From Vibrio neonatus (GTDB lineage Bacteria; Pseudomonadota; Gammaproteobacteria; Enterobacterales; Vibrionaceae), in the NCBI RefSeq assembly GCF_024346975.1, contig NZ_AP024885.1, positions 2,046,001 to 2,110,000 on the forward strand: a DNA stretch of 64,000 nt. The letters are read 5' to 3'. Position numbers and translations under genes: made by a program. The notes beneath the pieces are model-generated. The model was not told where the DNA came from, ran no database searches, and saw only the letters and a list, made by a program, of their open reading frames with translations. Each line of letters opens with the position of its first letter. The stretch's first letter is position 1. Below are positions 20,824 through 30,859 of this stretch, one piece after another.

Positions 20824-21301
20824 AGGCACGCTCCTCAATCGCGCAGATACGCATTCGCCCAGTGATATCGTGGAAGATAACTTTAACTCGTGGTTCGTCA
20901 TTGAGCCCAATACTGATATTACCATTACCGTAAGGTCTGCCAGTGACGCCACTAAAACGAAGCGTGCTAAAAGTTGTGGTAATAAAGATGCCAGCAAGAG
21001 TCTGCGGATGAATTGCGCCATTGAACAATGACTCTGGATTACGCTCGCTACTATCTGTGTGTAGCGCAAATAATTGCTGCGAGTTAGACGAGGCGGTATG
21101 CAGCCACAGATCTTTTTTCATGCCATACGCACTATCACTGGCGCTGGTTAATAGTCCATGCACTTGAGCGGCGGCGGCTTTTATTTTTTGCTGTGCGAGT
21201 TGCTCGGCAATCGAAGATACAGTCCATTGCCCTACTATGCCGAGCACAAAGCAACACACTAAAACCTCTAATATTGAGAAACCGTAAGATGTTGTTTTCA
21301 T
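20804..21301 (-). CDS. FimT/GspH-like minor pilin
   Basis: First gene of the minor pilin operon. From the ATG at 21301 the protein starts MKTTSYG then FSILEVLVCCFVLGIVGQWT, a short classic prepilin leader (cleavage after Gly, Glu at +5). Then comes a soluble domain with the FimT/GspH pattern of an N-terminal helix AAAAQVHGLLTSASDSAYG. About 165 residues. In related bacteria FimT-type pilins bind DNA during natural transformation; a vibrio would use them with the chitin-induced type IVa pilus, but this role is inferred. The gene lies 100 bases after the dnaJ terminator, so it needs its own promoter. Confidence 0.8.
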   Translation of the reverse strand: MKTTSYGFSILEVLVCCFVLGIVGQWTVSSIAEQLAQQKIKAAAAQVHGLLTSASDSAYGMKKDLWLHTASSNSQQLFALHTDSSERNPESLFNGAIHPQTLAGIFITTTFSTLRFSGVTGRPYGNGNISIGLNDEPRVKVIFHDITGRMRICAIEERAYGYPAC

Positions 21302-21408
21302 CTGCCAAGCGTAGTGCAAAACCCTTGGCAATTATTGATGCAACGAACGCCTTTGGAGGGAACTCGCAAGCCGTCATACTTTTATAGTCGATTTTTAGGC
21401 ACAAAAAA

Positions 21409-21425
21409 GCCAACACTAGGTTGGC
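21409..21425 (-). terminator. Terminator after dnaJ
   Basis: GCCAAC/GTTGGC with a five-base loop; on the minus strand it is followed by TTTTTT. It lies 56 bases past the dnaJ stop and separates the chaperone operon from the pilin genes. Confidence 0.85.
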
Positions 21426-21480
21426 CTTTGTTTGTACGCTTTTTACTGCAAGCTTGTTTACTGCGAGCTATTGCTTTTAA

Positions 21481-22629
21481 TTAGCTAGTCAGGTCGTCAA
21501 AGAATTTCTTAACGCCATCGAAGAAACCTTTAGATTTAGGTTTATGCTTGTTGGCAGCATCACCGCCACAAGACTCTTCAAACTCTTTAAGCAGTTCTTT
21601 TTGACGAGCATTTAGCTTCACTGGCGTTTCCACCACTAGCTTCACAATCAAGTCACCTTGTGGGCCGCCACGTACGCCTTTCACACCTTTACCACGCATA
21701 CGGAACATACGACCCGTTTGTGTTTCCGCCGGTACTTTTAGGCTTACTCGACCATCTAAGGTTGGGACTTCAACTTCGCCACCCAGAGCGGCCATAGTAA
21801 AGCTAACAGGGACTTCACAGTACAAGTTGCTGCCGTCACGCTCAAAGATGTGGTGCTCTTTAACATGTACTTGTACATATAAGTCACCGGTTGGAGCGCC
21901 GTGCTCTCCCGCTTCACCTTCGCCAGAAAGACGAATGCGATCGCCAGTATCAACACCGGCTGGGATCTTAACGTTAAGTGATTTAGTTTTGTGCTTGCGA
22001 CCTTCACCATGACATGAGTTACAAGGATCTTTAATGATCTTGCCTTTACCATGACAGGTTGGACACGCTTGCTGAACCGCAAAGAAGCCTTGACGCATTT
22101 GTACTTGGCCGTGACCATGACAAGTGCCACAAGTTTGCGCAGAAGAACCTTTCTTAGCACCAGTGCCATCACACACGTCACAACCGACTAATGTAGGAAC
22201 TTCAATTTCTTTCGAACAACCACGAACCGCTTCTTCTAAAGTCAGCTCCATGTTGTAACGTAAGTCAGCACCACGTTGCGCGCGTTGTTGACCACCGCCA
22301 CGACGGCCGCCACCAAAGATATCGCCAAACACATCACCAAAGATATCGCCGAAGTCACCGCTACCGCCGCCGCCAAAGCCGCCGCCGCCGCCCATGCCAC
22401 CTTGTTCAAAAGCGGCATGACCGTATTGATCGTAAGCTGCGCGTTTTTGAGAGTCTGTTAGAATCTCATACGCTTCTTTCACTTCTTTAAACTTCTCTGC
22501 TGATGCTTCATCACCGTGGTTTCTATCCGGGTGGTATTTCATCGCAAGACGTTTATAAGCTTTTTTGATATCACGCTCAGAAGCATCTCGGGCTACGCCA
22601 AGTACTTCATAAAGATCACGTTTAGACAT
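21481..22629 (-). CDS. dnaJ: Chaperone protein DnaJ (Hsp40)
   Basis: Co-chaperone that delivers substrates to DnaK and triggers its ATPase. From the ATG at 22629 ([11 protein letters not shown]) the 382 residues show the J domain with [12 protein letters not shown] at about residues 28-39, and a Gly/Phe linker about 70-105. Four zinc motifs follow ([32 protein letters not shown]), then the two C-terminal beta domains. The upstream in-frame codon at 22644 is ignored because GGTGA lies at the right distance from 22629. It is downstream of dnaK, separated by 280 bases that hold a tandem repeat. Confidence 0.98.
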   Translation of the reverse strand: MSKRDLYEVLGVARDASERDIKKAYKRLAMKYHPDRNHGDEASAEKFKEVKEAYEILTDSQKRAAYDQYGHAAFEQGGMGGGGGFGGGGSGDFGDIFGDVFGDIFGGGRRGGGQQRAQRGADLRYNMELTLEEAVRGCSKEIEVPTLVGCDVCDGTGAKKGSSAQTCGTCHGHGQVQMRQGFFAVQQACPTCHGKGKIIKDPCNSCHGEGRKHKTKSLNVKIPAGVDTGDRIRLSGEGEAGEHGAPTGDLYVQVHVKEHHIFERDGSNLYCEVPVSFTMAALGGEVEVPTLDGRVSLKVPAETQTGRMFRMRGKGVKGVRGGPQGDLIVKLVVETPVKLNARQKELLKEFEESCGGDAANKHKPKSKGFFDGVKKFFDDLTS

Positions 22630-22697
22630 GTGTTTCGTCACCAATTTGTTTACTGTAAACGGAGAGACCGTTTAGTGTTTATATCGATATAGATGGC

Positions 22698-22753
22698 GGT
22701 TCTAGGTTCTAGGTTCTAGGTTCTAGGTTCTAGGTTCTAGGTTCTAGGTTCTA
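22698..22753. repeat. Eight exact copies of the heptamer GGTTCTA
   Basis: Fifty-six bases made of exactly eight head-to-tail GGTTCTA units in the dnaK-dnaJ gap, in the stretch that becomes the dnaJ leader. The copy number can be expected to vary by slippage. No coding frame crosses it, so any effect would be on transcript length or structure. Confidence 0.97.
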
Positions 22754-22792
22754 AAACTATCATCTATAGCGACAACGCTTTTACAAACAGAA

Positions 22793-22818
22793 GGGCGTTA
22801 AGGTTTCCCTAAACGCCC
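22793..22818 (-). promoter_or_regulatory. Stable hairpin in the dnaK-dnaJ gap
   Basis: GGGCGTT pairs with AACGCCC, and an inner AGG/CCT extends the stem. On the minus strand TTCTGTTTG follows, so it is at best a partial terminator. It may set the dnaK:dnaJ ratio or protect the dnaK message end. Confidence 0.5.
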
Positions 22819-22926
22819 AAGTTCAATATTGAAGAGCAAGTATTCCCGAGTGGGAAACTTTACTAAAGAGATCGCTATTTAATTATCTATCGTTAATCAA
22901 GCATCGACCTCTTTAATCGGGAAGAA

Positions 22927-24837
22927 TTATTTCTTCTCGTCTTTCACTTCTTCAAATTCAGCATCAACTACGTCGTCGTCTTTAGCTTGCTCTTGGCCTG
23001 CATCAGCACCTTGTTGAGCTTGAGCTTGCTGTTGAGCGATTTCCATTAGCTTTTGAGCTGCTGTCATAAGCGCTTGAACTTTAGCGTCGATAGCTTCTTT
23101 GTCATCGCCAGACTTAACTTCTTCTAGCTCAGTGATTGCTGCTTCGATCTTAGTTTTCTCGTCAGCTGGAAGAGCGTCACCCGCTTCTTCGATTTGCTTA
23201 CGAGTACCGTGGATCAATTGGTCAGCTTGGTTACGAGTAGTTACTAACTCTTCGAACTTTTTGTCCGCTTCTTTGTTAGCTTCTGCTTCTTGTACCATTT
23301 TTTCGATATCGTCGTCGCTTAGGCCACCAGACGCTTGGATAGTAATTTTTTGCTCTTTACCAGTTTGTTTGTCTTTCGCTGATACGTGCAAGATACCATC
23401 CGCATCAAGGTCGAATGTTACTTCGATTTGAGGCATACCGCGTGGTGCAGCTTGGATACCTTCTAGGTTAAATTGACCTAGAGATTTATTGTAAGACGCT
23501 TGCTTACGCTCACCTTGAAGAACGTGGATAGTTACCGCATTCTGGTTGTCTTCTGCTGTAGAGAAAACTTGGTTCGCTTTAGTTGGGATAGTGGTGTTTT
23601 TCTCAACTAGCTTAGTCATTACGCCACCCATAGTCTCGATACCTAGAGACAATGGAGTTACGTCAAGTAGAAGTACGTCAGTAACGTCACCCGCAAGTAC
23701 ACCACCTTGAACTGCAGCACCCATTGCTACTGCTTCATCAGGGTTAACGTCTTTACGTGGCTCTTTACCGAAGAACTCAGTTACCTTAGCTTGAACCATA
23801 GGCATACGAGTTTGACCACCTACTAGGATAACATCAGTGATGTCGCCTACAGATAAATCAGCATCCGCTAGAGCAACTTTTAGAGGCTCAAGAGAACGTT
23901 GTACTAGGTCTTCAACTAGTGCTTCTAGTTTTGCACGAGTCACTTTAACGTTCATGTGCTTAGGACCAGTCGCATCAGCGGTAACGTAAGGTAGGTTTAC
24001 GTCAGTTTGAGTAGTAGAAGAAAGCTCAATTTTCGCTTTTTCTGCTGCTTCTTTAACACGTTGCATCGCTAGAGGATCGTGTTTAAGGTCGATACCTTGT
24101 TCTTTTTTGAACTCGTCAACCAAGTAGTTGATCATACGAGTATCAAAATCTTCACCACCAAGGTGTGTGTCACCGTTAGTTGCTAGAACTTCAAAGGTTT
24201 TTTCACCTTCAACTTCGTCAATCTCGATGATAGAGATATCAAAAGTACCACCACCAAGGTCATAAACTGCGATAGTGCGATCGCCGCCTGACTTGTCTAG
24301 GCCGTAAGCTAGAGCCGCTGCAGTTGGTTCGTTGATGATACGTTTAACATCAAGACCTGCAATACGACCCGCATCTTTAGTTGCTTGACGCTGTGCATCG
24401 TTGAAGTAAGCAGGAACTGTAACAACAGCGCCAGTTACTTCTTCACCAAGGAAGTCTTCTGCAGTTTTCTTCATTTTTTTCAAGATTTCAGCAGATACTT
24501 GAGGAGCAGCCATTTTTTGGCCTCTTGCTTCTACCCATGCATCACCGTTGTCAGCCTTAACAATTTTGTAAGGCATGATTTCGATATCACGCTGAACTTC
24601 TTCATCTTCAAAACGACGACCGATAAGACGCTTGATTGCAAATAGCGTGTTCTCTGGGTTTGTTACCGCTTGACGTTTAGCAGGCTGACCAACCAAAGTT
24701 TCGCCGTCTGTGTAAGCAATAACAGAAGCGGTTGTACGCTCGCCTTCTGCATTTTCGATTACGCGTGGTGCGTCACCGTCTAGAACTGAAACGCATGAGT
24801 TAGTTGTACCTAAGTCAATACCAATGATTTTACCCAT
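22927..24837 (-). CDS. dnaK: Chaperone protein DnaK (Hsp70)
   Basis: ATP-driven chaperone for protein folding and heat-shock control. The 636 residues begin [16 protein letters not shown] (phosphate-1 loop). They contain [14 protein letters not shown] at about 192-205 and [12 protein letters not shown] at about 337, the linker [15 protein letters not shown] before the substrate-binding domain, and the acidic tail ending [11 protein letters not shown], which matches the usual proteobacterial EEVKD ending. Its promoter is a sigma-32 site at 24892-24910. dnaJ follows on the same strand and grpE lies upstream, also on the same strand but with its own terminator. Confidence 0.99.
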   Translation of the reverse strand: MGKIIGIDLGTTNSCVSVLDGDAPRVIENAEGERTTASVIAYTDGETLVGQPAKRQAVTNPENTLFAIKRLIGRRFEDEEVQRDIEIMPYKIVKADNGDAWVEARGQKMAAPQVSAEILKKMKKTAEDFLGEEVTGAVVTVPAYFNDAQRQATKDAGRIAGLDVKRIINEPTAAALAYGLDKSGGDRTIAVYDLGGGTFDISIIEIDEVEGEKTFEVLATNGDTHLGGEDFDTRMINYLVDEFKKEQGIDLKHDPLAMQRVKEAAEKAKIELSSTTQTDVNLPYVTADATGPKHMNVKVTRAKLEALVEDLVQRSLEPLKVALADADLSVGDITDVILVGGQTRMPMVQAKVTEFFGKEPRKDVNPDEAVAMGAAVQGGVLAGDVTDVLLLDVTPLSLGIETMGGVMTKLVEKNTTIPTKANQVFSTAEDNQNAVTIHVLQGERKQASYNKSLGQFNLEGIQAAPRGMPQIEVTFDLDADGILHVSAKDKQTGKEQKITIQASGGLSDDDIEKMVQEAEANKEADKKFEELVTTRNQADQLIHGTRKQIEEAGDALPADEKTKIEAAITELEEVKSGDDKEAIDAKVQALMTAAQKLMEIAQQQAQAQQGADAGQEQAKDDDVVDAEFEEVKDEKK

Positions 24838-24891
24838 CAGGCTATCTCCAAGAATTTAATTATCTGTTTCTTTATACCCCATAAATGGGGA

Positions 24892-24910
24892 TGATTGGCT
24901 TGGTTTCAAC
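24892..24910 (-). promoter_or_regulatory. Heat-shock (sigma-32) promoter of dnaK, partial span of boxes
   Basis: On the minus strand GTTGAAA (24910-24904) and CCCCATTTA (24900-24892) match the sigma-32 -35 and -10 cores CTTGAAA and CCCCATNTA. Read on the minus strand, the sequence between GTTGAAA and CCCCATTTA must be checked: the boxes are close, with the intervening sequence CCAAGCCAATCAT reported by the reading of the reverse complement across this segment. The -10 match is essentially perfect and the promoter is 55-70 bases before the dnaK ATG. Confidence 0.7.
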
Positions 24911-25020
24911 CCCAAGCCTAAAATTTTTTAAAAGCAGTTAGCTTATGATTAATTGCTCTGCACCATAGATAGGGTCTCGATTCTATGTTTCAAGACTTCA
25001 TGCAAAAAAAAACAAAAAAA

Positions 25021-25037
25021 GAGGCTGAAACAGCCTC
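25021..25037 (-). terminator. Terminator after grpE
   Basis: GAGGCTG/CAGCCTC with a three-base loop, followed on the minus strand by TTTTTTT. It isolates grpE from dnaK. Confidence 0.88.
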
Positions 25038-25065
25038 TCTTATTGAGTTTAATCTATCGAAGTGA

Positions 25066-25692
25066 TTACTTAGCAACCATAACCATAGCTGGACGAACTA
25101 CGCGACCATTAAGCTCATAACCTTTTTGTAGAACAACAGTAACCATGTTGCTGTCGTGATCTGGGCTTTCAACCATAGACACTGCGTTATGCAGTTCAGG
25201 GTTAAACGCTTCACCTACAGGATTAATTTCTTTTAGGCCGTTTTTAGACACAACATCAATAAATGATTTATGCGTCATCTCGATACCTTCAAGTACTGGC
25301 TTAATCACTTCGTGCTCAGCATCTGCCGCTTCAATAGCGCGCTCTAGGTTATCAATTACTGGCAATAATTCTTCTGCAAACTTGTTGATCGCAAATTTAC
25401 GAGCTTTAGACATCTCTTGCTCTGTACGACGACGCATGTTCTCAACTTCAGCTTTAGCGCGAATAACGCTATCTTGCTGCTCTTTCAAACGCGTTTCAGT
25501 TTGCAGTAAAGCCGCTTCTAACTGAGCAACTTTAGATTCTTCAATCTCTTCGGCTGTCTCAAAATACCCGTCAAGATCACCGTCATCACCGATAATTTGT
25601 GCTTCTTCAGTTGCGTCTTCTGCAACTTTTTCCGCTTCGTTCACCGCTTGCTCTAGCTCTTCTTCGTTAATCTTATTTTCTTTATCGCTCAT
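25066..25692 (-). CDS. grpE: Nucleotide exchange factor GrpE
   Basis: Homodimeric exchange factor that releases ADP from DnaK. The 208 residues have an acidic disordered N-terminus, a long coiled coil (about residues 55-110, [20 protein letters not shown] then [16 protein letters not shown]), and the C-terminal beta-wing with [24 protein letters not shown] lies eight bases before the ATG. The gene is divergent from nadK, as in vibrios and E. coli. I could not find a convincing sigma-32 promoter in front of it. Confidence 0.97.
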   Translation of the reverse strand: MSDKENKINEEELEQAVNEAEKVAEDATEEAQIIGDDGDLDGYFETAEEIEESKVAQLEAALLQTETRLKEQQDSVIRAKAEVENMRRRTEQEMSKARKFAINKFAEELLPVIDNLERAIEAADAEHEVIKPVLEGIEMTHKSFIDVVSKNGLKEINPVGEAFNPELHNAVSMVESPDHDSNMVTVVLQKGYELNGRVVRPAMVMVAK

Positions 25693-25841
25693 GATTTCTC
25701 CGACATGGGTACGCTAATTTCTGAAAGTGCTATTATTTTCACAGAAATGCCCCCATAAAAATTAGCATCTAAATTCAACTTGCCTTTATTATGGGGATCA
25801 TCGTTTCTGAATCAAGCCTAACCAATTATTTTGGGACTAAA

Positions 25842-26726
25842 ATGAGTAACCAGTTCTCTACAATCGCTATTTTAGGTAAACCTCGCGACATCAGCGCCAC
25901 CCAGACTCATAATGAGCTCTACCATTGGCTTGCTGAGAAAGGTTATCAAATCCTGATTGATGATCGACTTCAAGATCTTATGCCTGAGATCGACGACGCC
26001 GTATTTTGCAACTTAATGCAAATAGGCAAAAACGCCGATTTAGCTATCGTAGTCGGTGGTGACGGTAACATGTTGGGAGCGGCTCGCGTGCTTTCTCGAT
26101 TTGATATTTCCGTCATTGGCGTCAACAAAGGCAACCTTGGCTTTCTTACCGATTTAGACCCAGAGGACTTTAAAGGCCCTCTTGAAGAAGTGTTGGCCGG
26201 CCAATATATAAAAGAGCAGCGATTTCTATTAGAAACAGAAATTCATCGCCACGGCTTAATCAAAGGCCAAAACTCAGCCTTAAATGAAGCAGTGCTTCAC
26301 CCTGGGCAAGTTGCGCATATGATTGAATTTGAAGTTTATATTGATGATTCATTTGCCTTTACCCAGCGCTCCGATGGTTTGATTATTTCTACGCCCACTG
26401 GCTCTACCGCCTACTCACTCTCTGGCGGCGGCCCTATTTTATCCCCAAGTTTGAACACGATTTCTTTAGTGCCTATGTTCCCACACACGTTATCGAGCCG
26501 ACCATTAGTTGTGGATGGAAACCGCCAAATTAAACTGGTGTTAGCACCGGATAATCGAGGTACACAAGAAGTCAGCTGTGACGGTCAGGTATCTTTACCT
26601 GTAGAACCAGGCGATGAAATTCATATTTATCGTAGCGATAATGTACTGCAATTGATTCATCCTAAAGATTATAGCTACTACCATGTTTTACGAGAAAAAT
26701 TAGGCTGGTCGAGCAAACTTTTTTAA
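25842..26726 (+). CDS. nadK: NAD kinase
   Basis: Makes NADP+ from NAD+ and ATP. From the ATG at 25842 the protein is 294 residues (E. coli 292) and begins [16 protein letters not shown], aligning with the E. coli start. The longer open frame from 25791 adds 17 poorly conserved residues. Motifs: [14 protein letters not shown] at about residue 70, NEAVLHPG at about 146, [22 protein letters not shown] at about 175-195. It stands alone between grpE (divergent) and recN (same strand). Confidence 0.96.
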   Translation: MSNQFSTIAILGKPRDISATQTHNELYHWLAEKGYQILIDDRLQDLMPEIDDAVFCNLMQIGKNADLAIVVGGDGNMLGAARVLSRFDISVIGVNKGNLGFLTDLDPEDFKGPLEEVLAGQYIKEQRFLLETEIHRHGLIKGQNSALNEAVLHPGQVAHMIEFEVYIDDSFAFTQRSDGLIISTPTGSTAYSLSGGGPILSPSLNTISLVPMFPHTLSSRPLVVDGNRQIKLVLAPDNRGTQEVSCDGQVSLPVEPGDEIHIYRSDNVLQLIHPKDYSYYHVLREKLGWSSKLF

Positions 26727-26766
26727 TTAACAGCAAAAATTAGCAAAAAAATTCACCACCTGACTT

Positions 26767-26808
26767 TACTGTATGTAAAACCAGTATATACTGTTCCTAT
26801 ATACAGTG
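26767..26808 (+). promoter_or_regulatory. Two LexA (SOS) boxes before recN
   Basis: TACTGTATGTAAAACCAGTA (26767-26786) and TACTGTTCCTATATACAGTG (26789-26808) each carry CTG-N10-CAG of the LexA consensus. They lie two bases apart over a TATACT -10 box at 26787-26792. Multiple LexA boxes before recN are also known in E. coli, so recN here should be a strongly DNA-damage-induced gene. Confidence 0.9.
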
Positions 26809-26829
26809 TTTCAGTCAATGGATTTCCGT

Positions 26830-28491
26830 ATGCTTGCTCATCTAAGTGTTAATAATTTTGCTATCGTAAAATCACTACAAATTGAACTTCAATCCGGTAT
26901 GACAACCATCACTGGTGAAACAGGCGCCGGTAAGTCTATCGCTATCGATGCTCTAAGCCTTTGTTTAGGCAGTCGTTCCGATTGTTGCATGGTGCGTCAA
27001 GGAGAAGACAAAGTCGATCTGTGCGCCAGTTTTATGGTTGAAAACAATCTAAGTGCTCAGCGTTGGTTAGAAGACAATAAACTTGCCGATGGTGGTGAAT
27101 GTATCCTGCGCCGAGTAATTAGCAAAGATGGGCGCTCACGGGCTTTCATTAACGGTAATCCTGTTCCTGTATCTCAACTAAAAAGCTTAGGGCAAACACT
27201 AGTTAGCATACATGGACAGCATGCCCATCATCAGCTGTTGAAAAAAGAATACCAACTGAATCTTCTAGACCAGTATGCCGGTCACCAACACCTAATGCAG
27301 CGTGTTCAAGCGCATTACCAAGCATGGCGTCAAGCGGATAACACGCTCAAACAAACGATCAAAAATGGTCAACAGAATCTGGCACAAAAACAGCTGCTTG
27401 AATATCAAATCAATGAACTTGATGAGTTAGCCCTATCTAAAAATGAATTTTCTGAGCTAGAAGACGAACACAAGAAACTGTCTAACTGTGGTGAGCTTGT
27501 CTCTCTTAGTCAATTAAGCCTAGAGCTTATCACTGACAACGAAGAAACCAATGCCAGCACTTTGCTACACAGCGCTATGAATCAAACCCAGCAGCTGAGT
27601 GAGCTAGATAATAACCTCAGTGGCGTCAATCAAATGCTAAACGAAGCTTTAATTCAAATAGAAGAAGCATCCAGTGAACTTAGAAACTACCTCGACTCTA
27701 TAGATATGGACCCTATGCGCATGAAAATGGTCGAAGACCGTTATTCACTAGTCATGTCTCTAGCTAAGAAGCACTTAGTGTTGCCAGAAGATCTTTATCA
27801 GCATCATCAAGATTTAGCCAAGCAAATCGCCATGCTAGATTGCTCTGATGAACGTATTGCACAGCTGCAATCAGATGTAGACAACAGTCATGCGAAATAC
27901 CTTAAAAGCTCTGAAAAACTGAGCACTTCACGCAAGCGTTATGCCAAAGAGCTCAATAAACTCATCTCGCAAAGCATGCATCAATTAAGCATGGAAAAAG
28001 CGCAATTTGATATTTGTATCAATAGTGATGTTACCTATACCTCCCCTCTTGGCATCGATGATGTCGAGTATTTAGTCTCGGCAAATCCCGGTCAACCATT
28101 ACAGCCGTTAGGTAAGGTGGCATCGGGTGGTGAGTTGTCGCGCATCTCTTTAGCCATTCAAGTGATTACGGCGCAAAAAGTTGAAACGCCAAGTTTAATT
28201 TTTGATGAAGTTGATGTAGGGATTAGTGGACCGACTGCCGCCGTTGTTGGTCAAATGCTCAGAAAACTGGGTGAAAGTACCCAGATCCTTTGTGTCACTC
28301 ACCTACCTCAAGTGGCAGGTAGCGGACACCAACAAATGTTTGTGGCAAAGAAAACCAAAGCAGGCACTACCGAAACTCAAATGTTCACCCTAAATACAGA
28401 GCAGCGTGTAGAAGAGCTTGCTCGATTATTAGGTGGTAGCGAAATCACATCCACAACACTGGCCAATGCCAAAGAGTTAATGGCGGCGTAA
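26830..28491 (+). CDS. recN: DNA repair protein RecN
   Basis: SMC-like ATPase that acts early in double-strand-break repair by recombination. From the ATG at 26830 ([20 protein letters not shown]) it has 553 residues, equal to E. coli. Walker A is GETGAGKS at about residues 30-37. A long coiled coil covers about 150-350, with ABC signature [13 protein letters not shown] at about 433 and Walker [14 protein letters not shown] at about 457. I discard the eight extra codons from 26806, which lie in the second LexA box. Confidence 0.97.
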   Translation: MLAHLSVNNFAIVKSLQIELQSGMTTITGETGAGKSIAIDALSLCLGSRSDCCMVRQGEDKVDLCASFMVENNLSAQRWLEDNKLADGGECILRRVISKDGRSRAFINGNPVPVSQLKSLGQTLVSIHGQHAHHQLLKKEYQLNLLDQYAGHQHLMQRVQAHYQAWRQADNTLKQTIKNGQQNLAQKQLLEYQINELDELALSKNEFSELEDEHKKLSNCGELVSLSQLSLELITDNEETNASTLLHSAMNQTQQLSELDNNLSGVNQMLNEALIQIEEASSELRNYLDSIDMDPMRMKMVEDRYSLVMSLAKKHLVLPEDLYQHHQDLAKQIAMLDCSDERIAQLQSDVDNSHAKYLKSSEKLSTSRKRYAKELNKLISQSMHQLSMEKAQFDICINSDVTYTSPLGIDDVEYLVSANPGQPLQPLGKVASGGELSRISLAIQVITAQKVETPSLIFDEVDVGISGPTAAVVGQMLRKLGESTQILCVTHLPQVAGSGHQQMFVAKKTKAGTTETQMFTLNTEQRVEELARLLGGSEITSTTLANAKELMAA

Positions 28492-28662
28492 AGGGAACTC
28501 ATCTAAATATTGGTGGTCAATAATCATGAAAACTTGGGGAATGTCATGTTTTGCGTGCTCAATAATGGACAATCCCCACTCTCATGGCTGTTTCCCTATA
28601 CAAGCAGGCTTAGCTTGTTTATTATCTGCCAAGTTTTATTTAGAAGTTAAAGACCTGATTAT

Positions 28663-29022
28663 ATGCAGTTTAAAAAATGGTTAATCGCAGTCCCACTAGC
28701 GCTTTCAATGCTAACGGGCTGTTCTATATTAGAGAAATTGGTGTATCGAATCGATATTAGCCAAGGCAACTTTGTCGAACAATCTGCTGTGGATAAACTG
28801 CGTGTAGGCATGTCTAAAGAGCAAGTTCGCTATGTACTCGGCTCTTCTATGTTGATAGAAAATGGTAAACCAAACAAATGGTACTACATCTATCACTTCA
28901 CTAAAGGACATGAAGAACCAATACAGAAAAACCTGTTTGTTTTCTTCGGTGCTGATGATCGCTTAGAACGTATTGAAGGTGACTTTAGCCCTGGTGCTAA
29001 CTTTAACCAAGCGATTCAATAG
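28663..29022 (+). CDS. bamE: Outer membrane assembly lipoprotein BamE
   Basis: Small lipoprotein of the BAM complex that inserts beta-barrel proteins into the outer membrane. The 119 residues have a signal with lipobox [16 protein letters not shown] after it, and the hallmark [19 protein letters not shown] at about residues 45-63 of the SmpA/OmlA fold. It follows recN with about 170 bases between and ends at a strong terminator shared with rnfH. Confidence 0.95.
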   Translation: MQFKKWLIAVPLALSMLTGCSILEKLVYRIDISQGNFVEQSAVDKLRVGMSKEQVRYVLGSSMLIENGKPNKWYYIYHFTKGHEEPIQKNLFVFFGADDRLERIEGDFSPGANFNQAIQ

Positions 29023-29040
29023 TCGTCATATCAAATACAA

Positions 29041-29069
29041 AGAAGGGGGAGCATAATGCTCCCCCTTCT
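29041..29069. terminator. Bidirectional terminator between bamE and rnfH
   Basis: Fourteen-base arms (AGAAGGGGGAGCAT and its complement) form a perfect hairpin around one base, followed by GCTTTTT on the plus strand. Confidence 0.92.
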
Positions 29070-29086
29070 GCTTTTTATCGCTAATT

Positions 29087-29377
29087 TTACTTGGCGGCTT
29101 TTTCTGCAGCCTGTTGCGCTCGCTTGCGCCTAATCTCTTTTGGATCGGCAAGCAATGGGCGGTAGATTTCAATACGATCTTTATCTCTCACCACAGCATC
29201 AAGCTTAATGTTTCGACTAAAAACGCCGACCTTATTCACGCTAAGATCAATCTCAGGAAACAAAGTTAATAAGCCTGAGCGTTCAATAATCTGCTCAACC
29301 GTTAATTCTTTGTTTACCACCAACGACACAACGCGTTGATCATCTGGTAACGCATAAACTACTTCTACATGAATCAT
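29087..29377 (-). CDS. rnfH: RnfH-family ubiquitin-like protein
   Basis: A 96-residue beta-grasp protein (RnfH/RatB family, DUF167-like fold) that starts [19 protein letters not shown] and contains [19 protein letters not shown] and [19 protein letters not shown]. The last is the conserved C-terminal signature. Biological role is unclear; it almost always accompanies ratA. It follows ratA by six bases on the same strand, so the two are one operon. Confidence 0.92.
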   Translation of the reverse strand: MIHVEVVYALPDDQRVVSLVVNKELTVEQIIERSGLLTLFPEIDLSVNKVGVFSRNIKLDAVVRDKDRIEIYRPLLADPKEIRRKRAQQAAEKAAK

Positions 29378-29383
29378 ATAAAA

Positions 29384-29827
29384 TCAATACTCATAACACG
29401 GGTATATTTGCTTAGCTCTTTGAGTAAAAGCGCTAACCATATTAGATGTTAACTCATTAAATATTTTACCAAACGCCATCTCAATCATGCGACTTGAGAA
29501 CTCAAATTCTAATTTAAGTTCAATCTTACAGGCGCCTTCATCTAAAGGGGTAAAGAACCAATCACCTTGTAAACGTTTGAACGGGCCATCCACTAAATTC
29601 ATTTCAATACGACGGCCAGCATGCAACACATTATGAGTGGTAAAGGTTTTGCTAATGCCTGCTTTTGCAACATCAACAGACGCCACCATCTTATTTTCAT
29701 CAGCCTCATGGACTTTAGAACCGGAACATCCAGGCAAAAATTCAGGATAGCGCGCGACATCATTGACCAAATTAAACATCTGCTCAGCGCTAAACGATAC
29801 CAATGCTGAACGGGTCACCTGCGGCAT
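29384..29827 (-). CDS. ratA: RatA / coenzyme Q-binding START-domain protein
   Basis: A 147-residue SRPBCC (START-like) protein. In E. coli the homologue was described as the toxin RatA that blocks 70S assembly, while the family as a whole resembles Coq10 proteins that bind ubiquinone. Motifs are MFNLVNDVARYPEFLPGC at about residues 17-34, FKRLQGDWFF at about 84, and FEFSSRMIEMAFGKIF. It is divergent from smpB and co-directional with rnfH. Confidence 0.92.
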   Translation of the reverse strand: MPQVTRSALVSFSAEQMFNLVNDVARYPEFLPGCSGSKVHEADENKMVASVDVAKAGISKTFTTHNVLHAGRRIEMNLVDGPFKRLQGDWFFTPLDEGACKIELKLEFEFSSRMIEMAFGKIFNELTSNMVSAFTQRAKQIYPCYEY

Positions 29828-29929
29828 AACTACTCCTCAACTACTAAATCACTAATTTTTCAGACCTTTACTCAAAACCGAGTAAAAAGAATTTCCCTAT
29901 AATAAGGCAATACGTATAATGAGCCTATT

Positions 29930-30415
29930 ATGGCAAAGAAAAAATCAAAAACCAAAGCGACTAGTAATACTATTGCGCTAAATAAAAAAGCCCGTCACGA
30001 GTACTTTATCGCAGACGAGCTTGAAGCTGGCTTAGAGCTCCAAGGTTGGGAGGTAAAATCTCTACGTCAAGGTAAAGCAAATATCGCCGAAAGCTACGTC
30101 TATTTAAAAGATGGCGAAGCCTTCATTAGTGGTATGAGCATTATCCCGCTAAACCAAGCGTCTACTCACATAGTAGCTAACCCTACTCGTATCCGTAAGC
30201 TTCTGCTTTCGCGTAAAGAGCTAGACAACCTTTTCGGTAGCATTAACCGAGACGGCATGACCCTAACAGCACTCTCTCTGTACTGGTCACGCTCGTGGGT
30301 TAAAATCAAAATCGGCGTAGCTAAAGGTAAAAAGCTACACGACAAACGAACAGATCTAAAAGATAAAGACTGGGCGCGCGATAAAGCACGAGTTATGAAG
30401 AGTAAACTGCGCTAA
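29930..30415 (+). CDS. smpB: SsrA-binding protein SmpB
   Basis: RNA-binding partner of tmRNA in rescue of stalled ribosomes. The 161 residues have [20 protein letters not shown] near the N-terminus, the [18 protein letters not shown] oligonucleotide-binding core, and the basic tail ending [16 protein letters not shown] that enters the mRNA channel. It sits 66 bases before ssrA, the usual arrangement in vibrios. Confidence 0.97.
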   Translation: MAKKKSKTKATSNTIALNKKARHEYFIADELEAGLELQGWEVKSLRQGKANIAESYVYLKDGEAFISGMSIIPLNQASTHIVANPTRIRKLLLSRKELDNLFGSINRDGMTLTALSLYWSRSWVKIKIGVAKGKKLHDKRTDLKDKDWARDKARVMKSKLR

Positions 30416-30441
30416 TATTGAGCATACAGTCAGCATGGTGC

Positions 30442-30469
30442 TAGACAGGCTAGTCTTTTCTGGTACTAT
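30442..30469 (+). promoter_or_regulatory. ssrA promoter
   Basis: TAGACA (30442-30447), a 16-base spacer and TACTAT (30464-30469) lie 12 bases before the mature tmRNA start at 30482. Confidence 0.65.
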
Positions 30470-30481
30470 GCAAGAACACTA

Positions 30482-30848
30482 GGGGCTGATCTAGGATTCG
30501 ACGGGAATTCTGAAGTCTGAGGTGCATGTCGTGGGGCGGTTGGCCACGTAAAAAGCCGCAAAAAAATAGTCGCAAACGACGAAAACTACGCACTAGCAGC
30601 TTAATAACCTGCTGAGAGCTCTCTTACCCTAGCTTCCGCTTTTAAGACGGGGACCAATAAGAGATCAAACCCAAAAGAGCTAGCCCGGATTCTCCCGCCT
30701 GAGAGATGAACGGCGAATTATAATTCAGGATAGTCATTTACTAGCGTGTCGGTTCGCAGGTACTTGGTGAATTTAAAGATCGACTAAGCATGTAGTACCA
30801 ATGATGAATGATTTTCGGACGCGGGTTCAACTCCCGCCAGCTCCACCA
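30482..30848 (+). tRNA. ssrA: Transfer-messenger RNA (tmRNA)
   Basis: One-piece tmRNA of 367 bases, classed here under tRNA because its ends form an alanine tRNA-like domain. It starts GGGGCTGATCTAGGATTCGA and ends GGGTTCAACTCCCGCCAGC then TCCACCA. The tag frame begins at 30572 and encodes ANDENYALAA followed by two TAA stops (30602-30607), the same tag as E. coli. It tags proteins on stalled ribosomes for degradation, with SmpB. Its 3' end is the core of the integration site of the element that follows; the RNA itself is complete. Confidence 0.97.
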
Positions 30849-30859
30849 ATCGATTGGAA
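30812..30859 (+). repeat. att core, left copy (inside ssrA)
   Basis: Forty-eight bases from TTTTCGGACGCGGG through CGATTGGAA, covering the T-arm and acceptor end of tmRNA. Repeated at 34333-34379 with one base deleted (GCTCC there reads GCCC). Confidence 0.92.

Noticed and set aside
20824..21069. N-terminal extension of the PilW-like frame
   Set aside because: It is the shadow of the FimT-like gene; a good ribosome site and prepilin leader place the real start at 20823.
21756..22181. 141-codon minus frame inside dnaJ
   Set aside because: Complete overlap with the conserved zinc-finger part of dnaJ in another frame; a shadow.
22698..22753. Heptamer array as a CRISPR or telomere-like repeat
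   Set aside because: Units are contiguous without spacers and too short for CRISPR; no telomere context in a bacterial chromosome.
28527..28682. Plus-strand ~51-codon frame (MKTWGMSCFACS...) between recN and bamE
   Set aside because: No good ribosome site, overlaps the bamE start out of frame, and composition is not protein-like.
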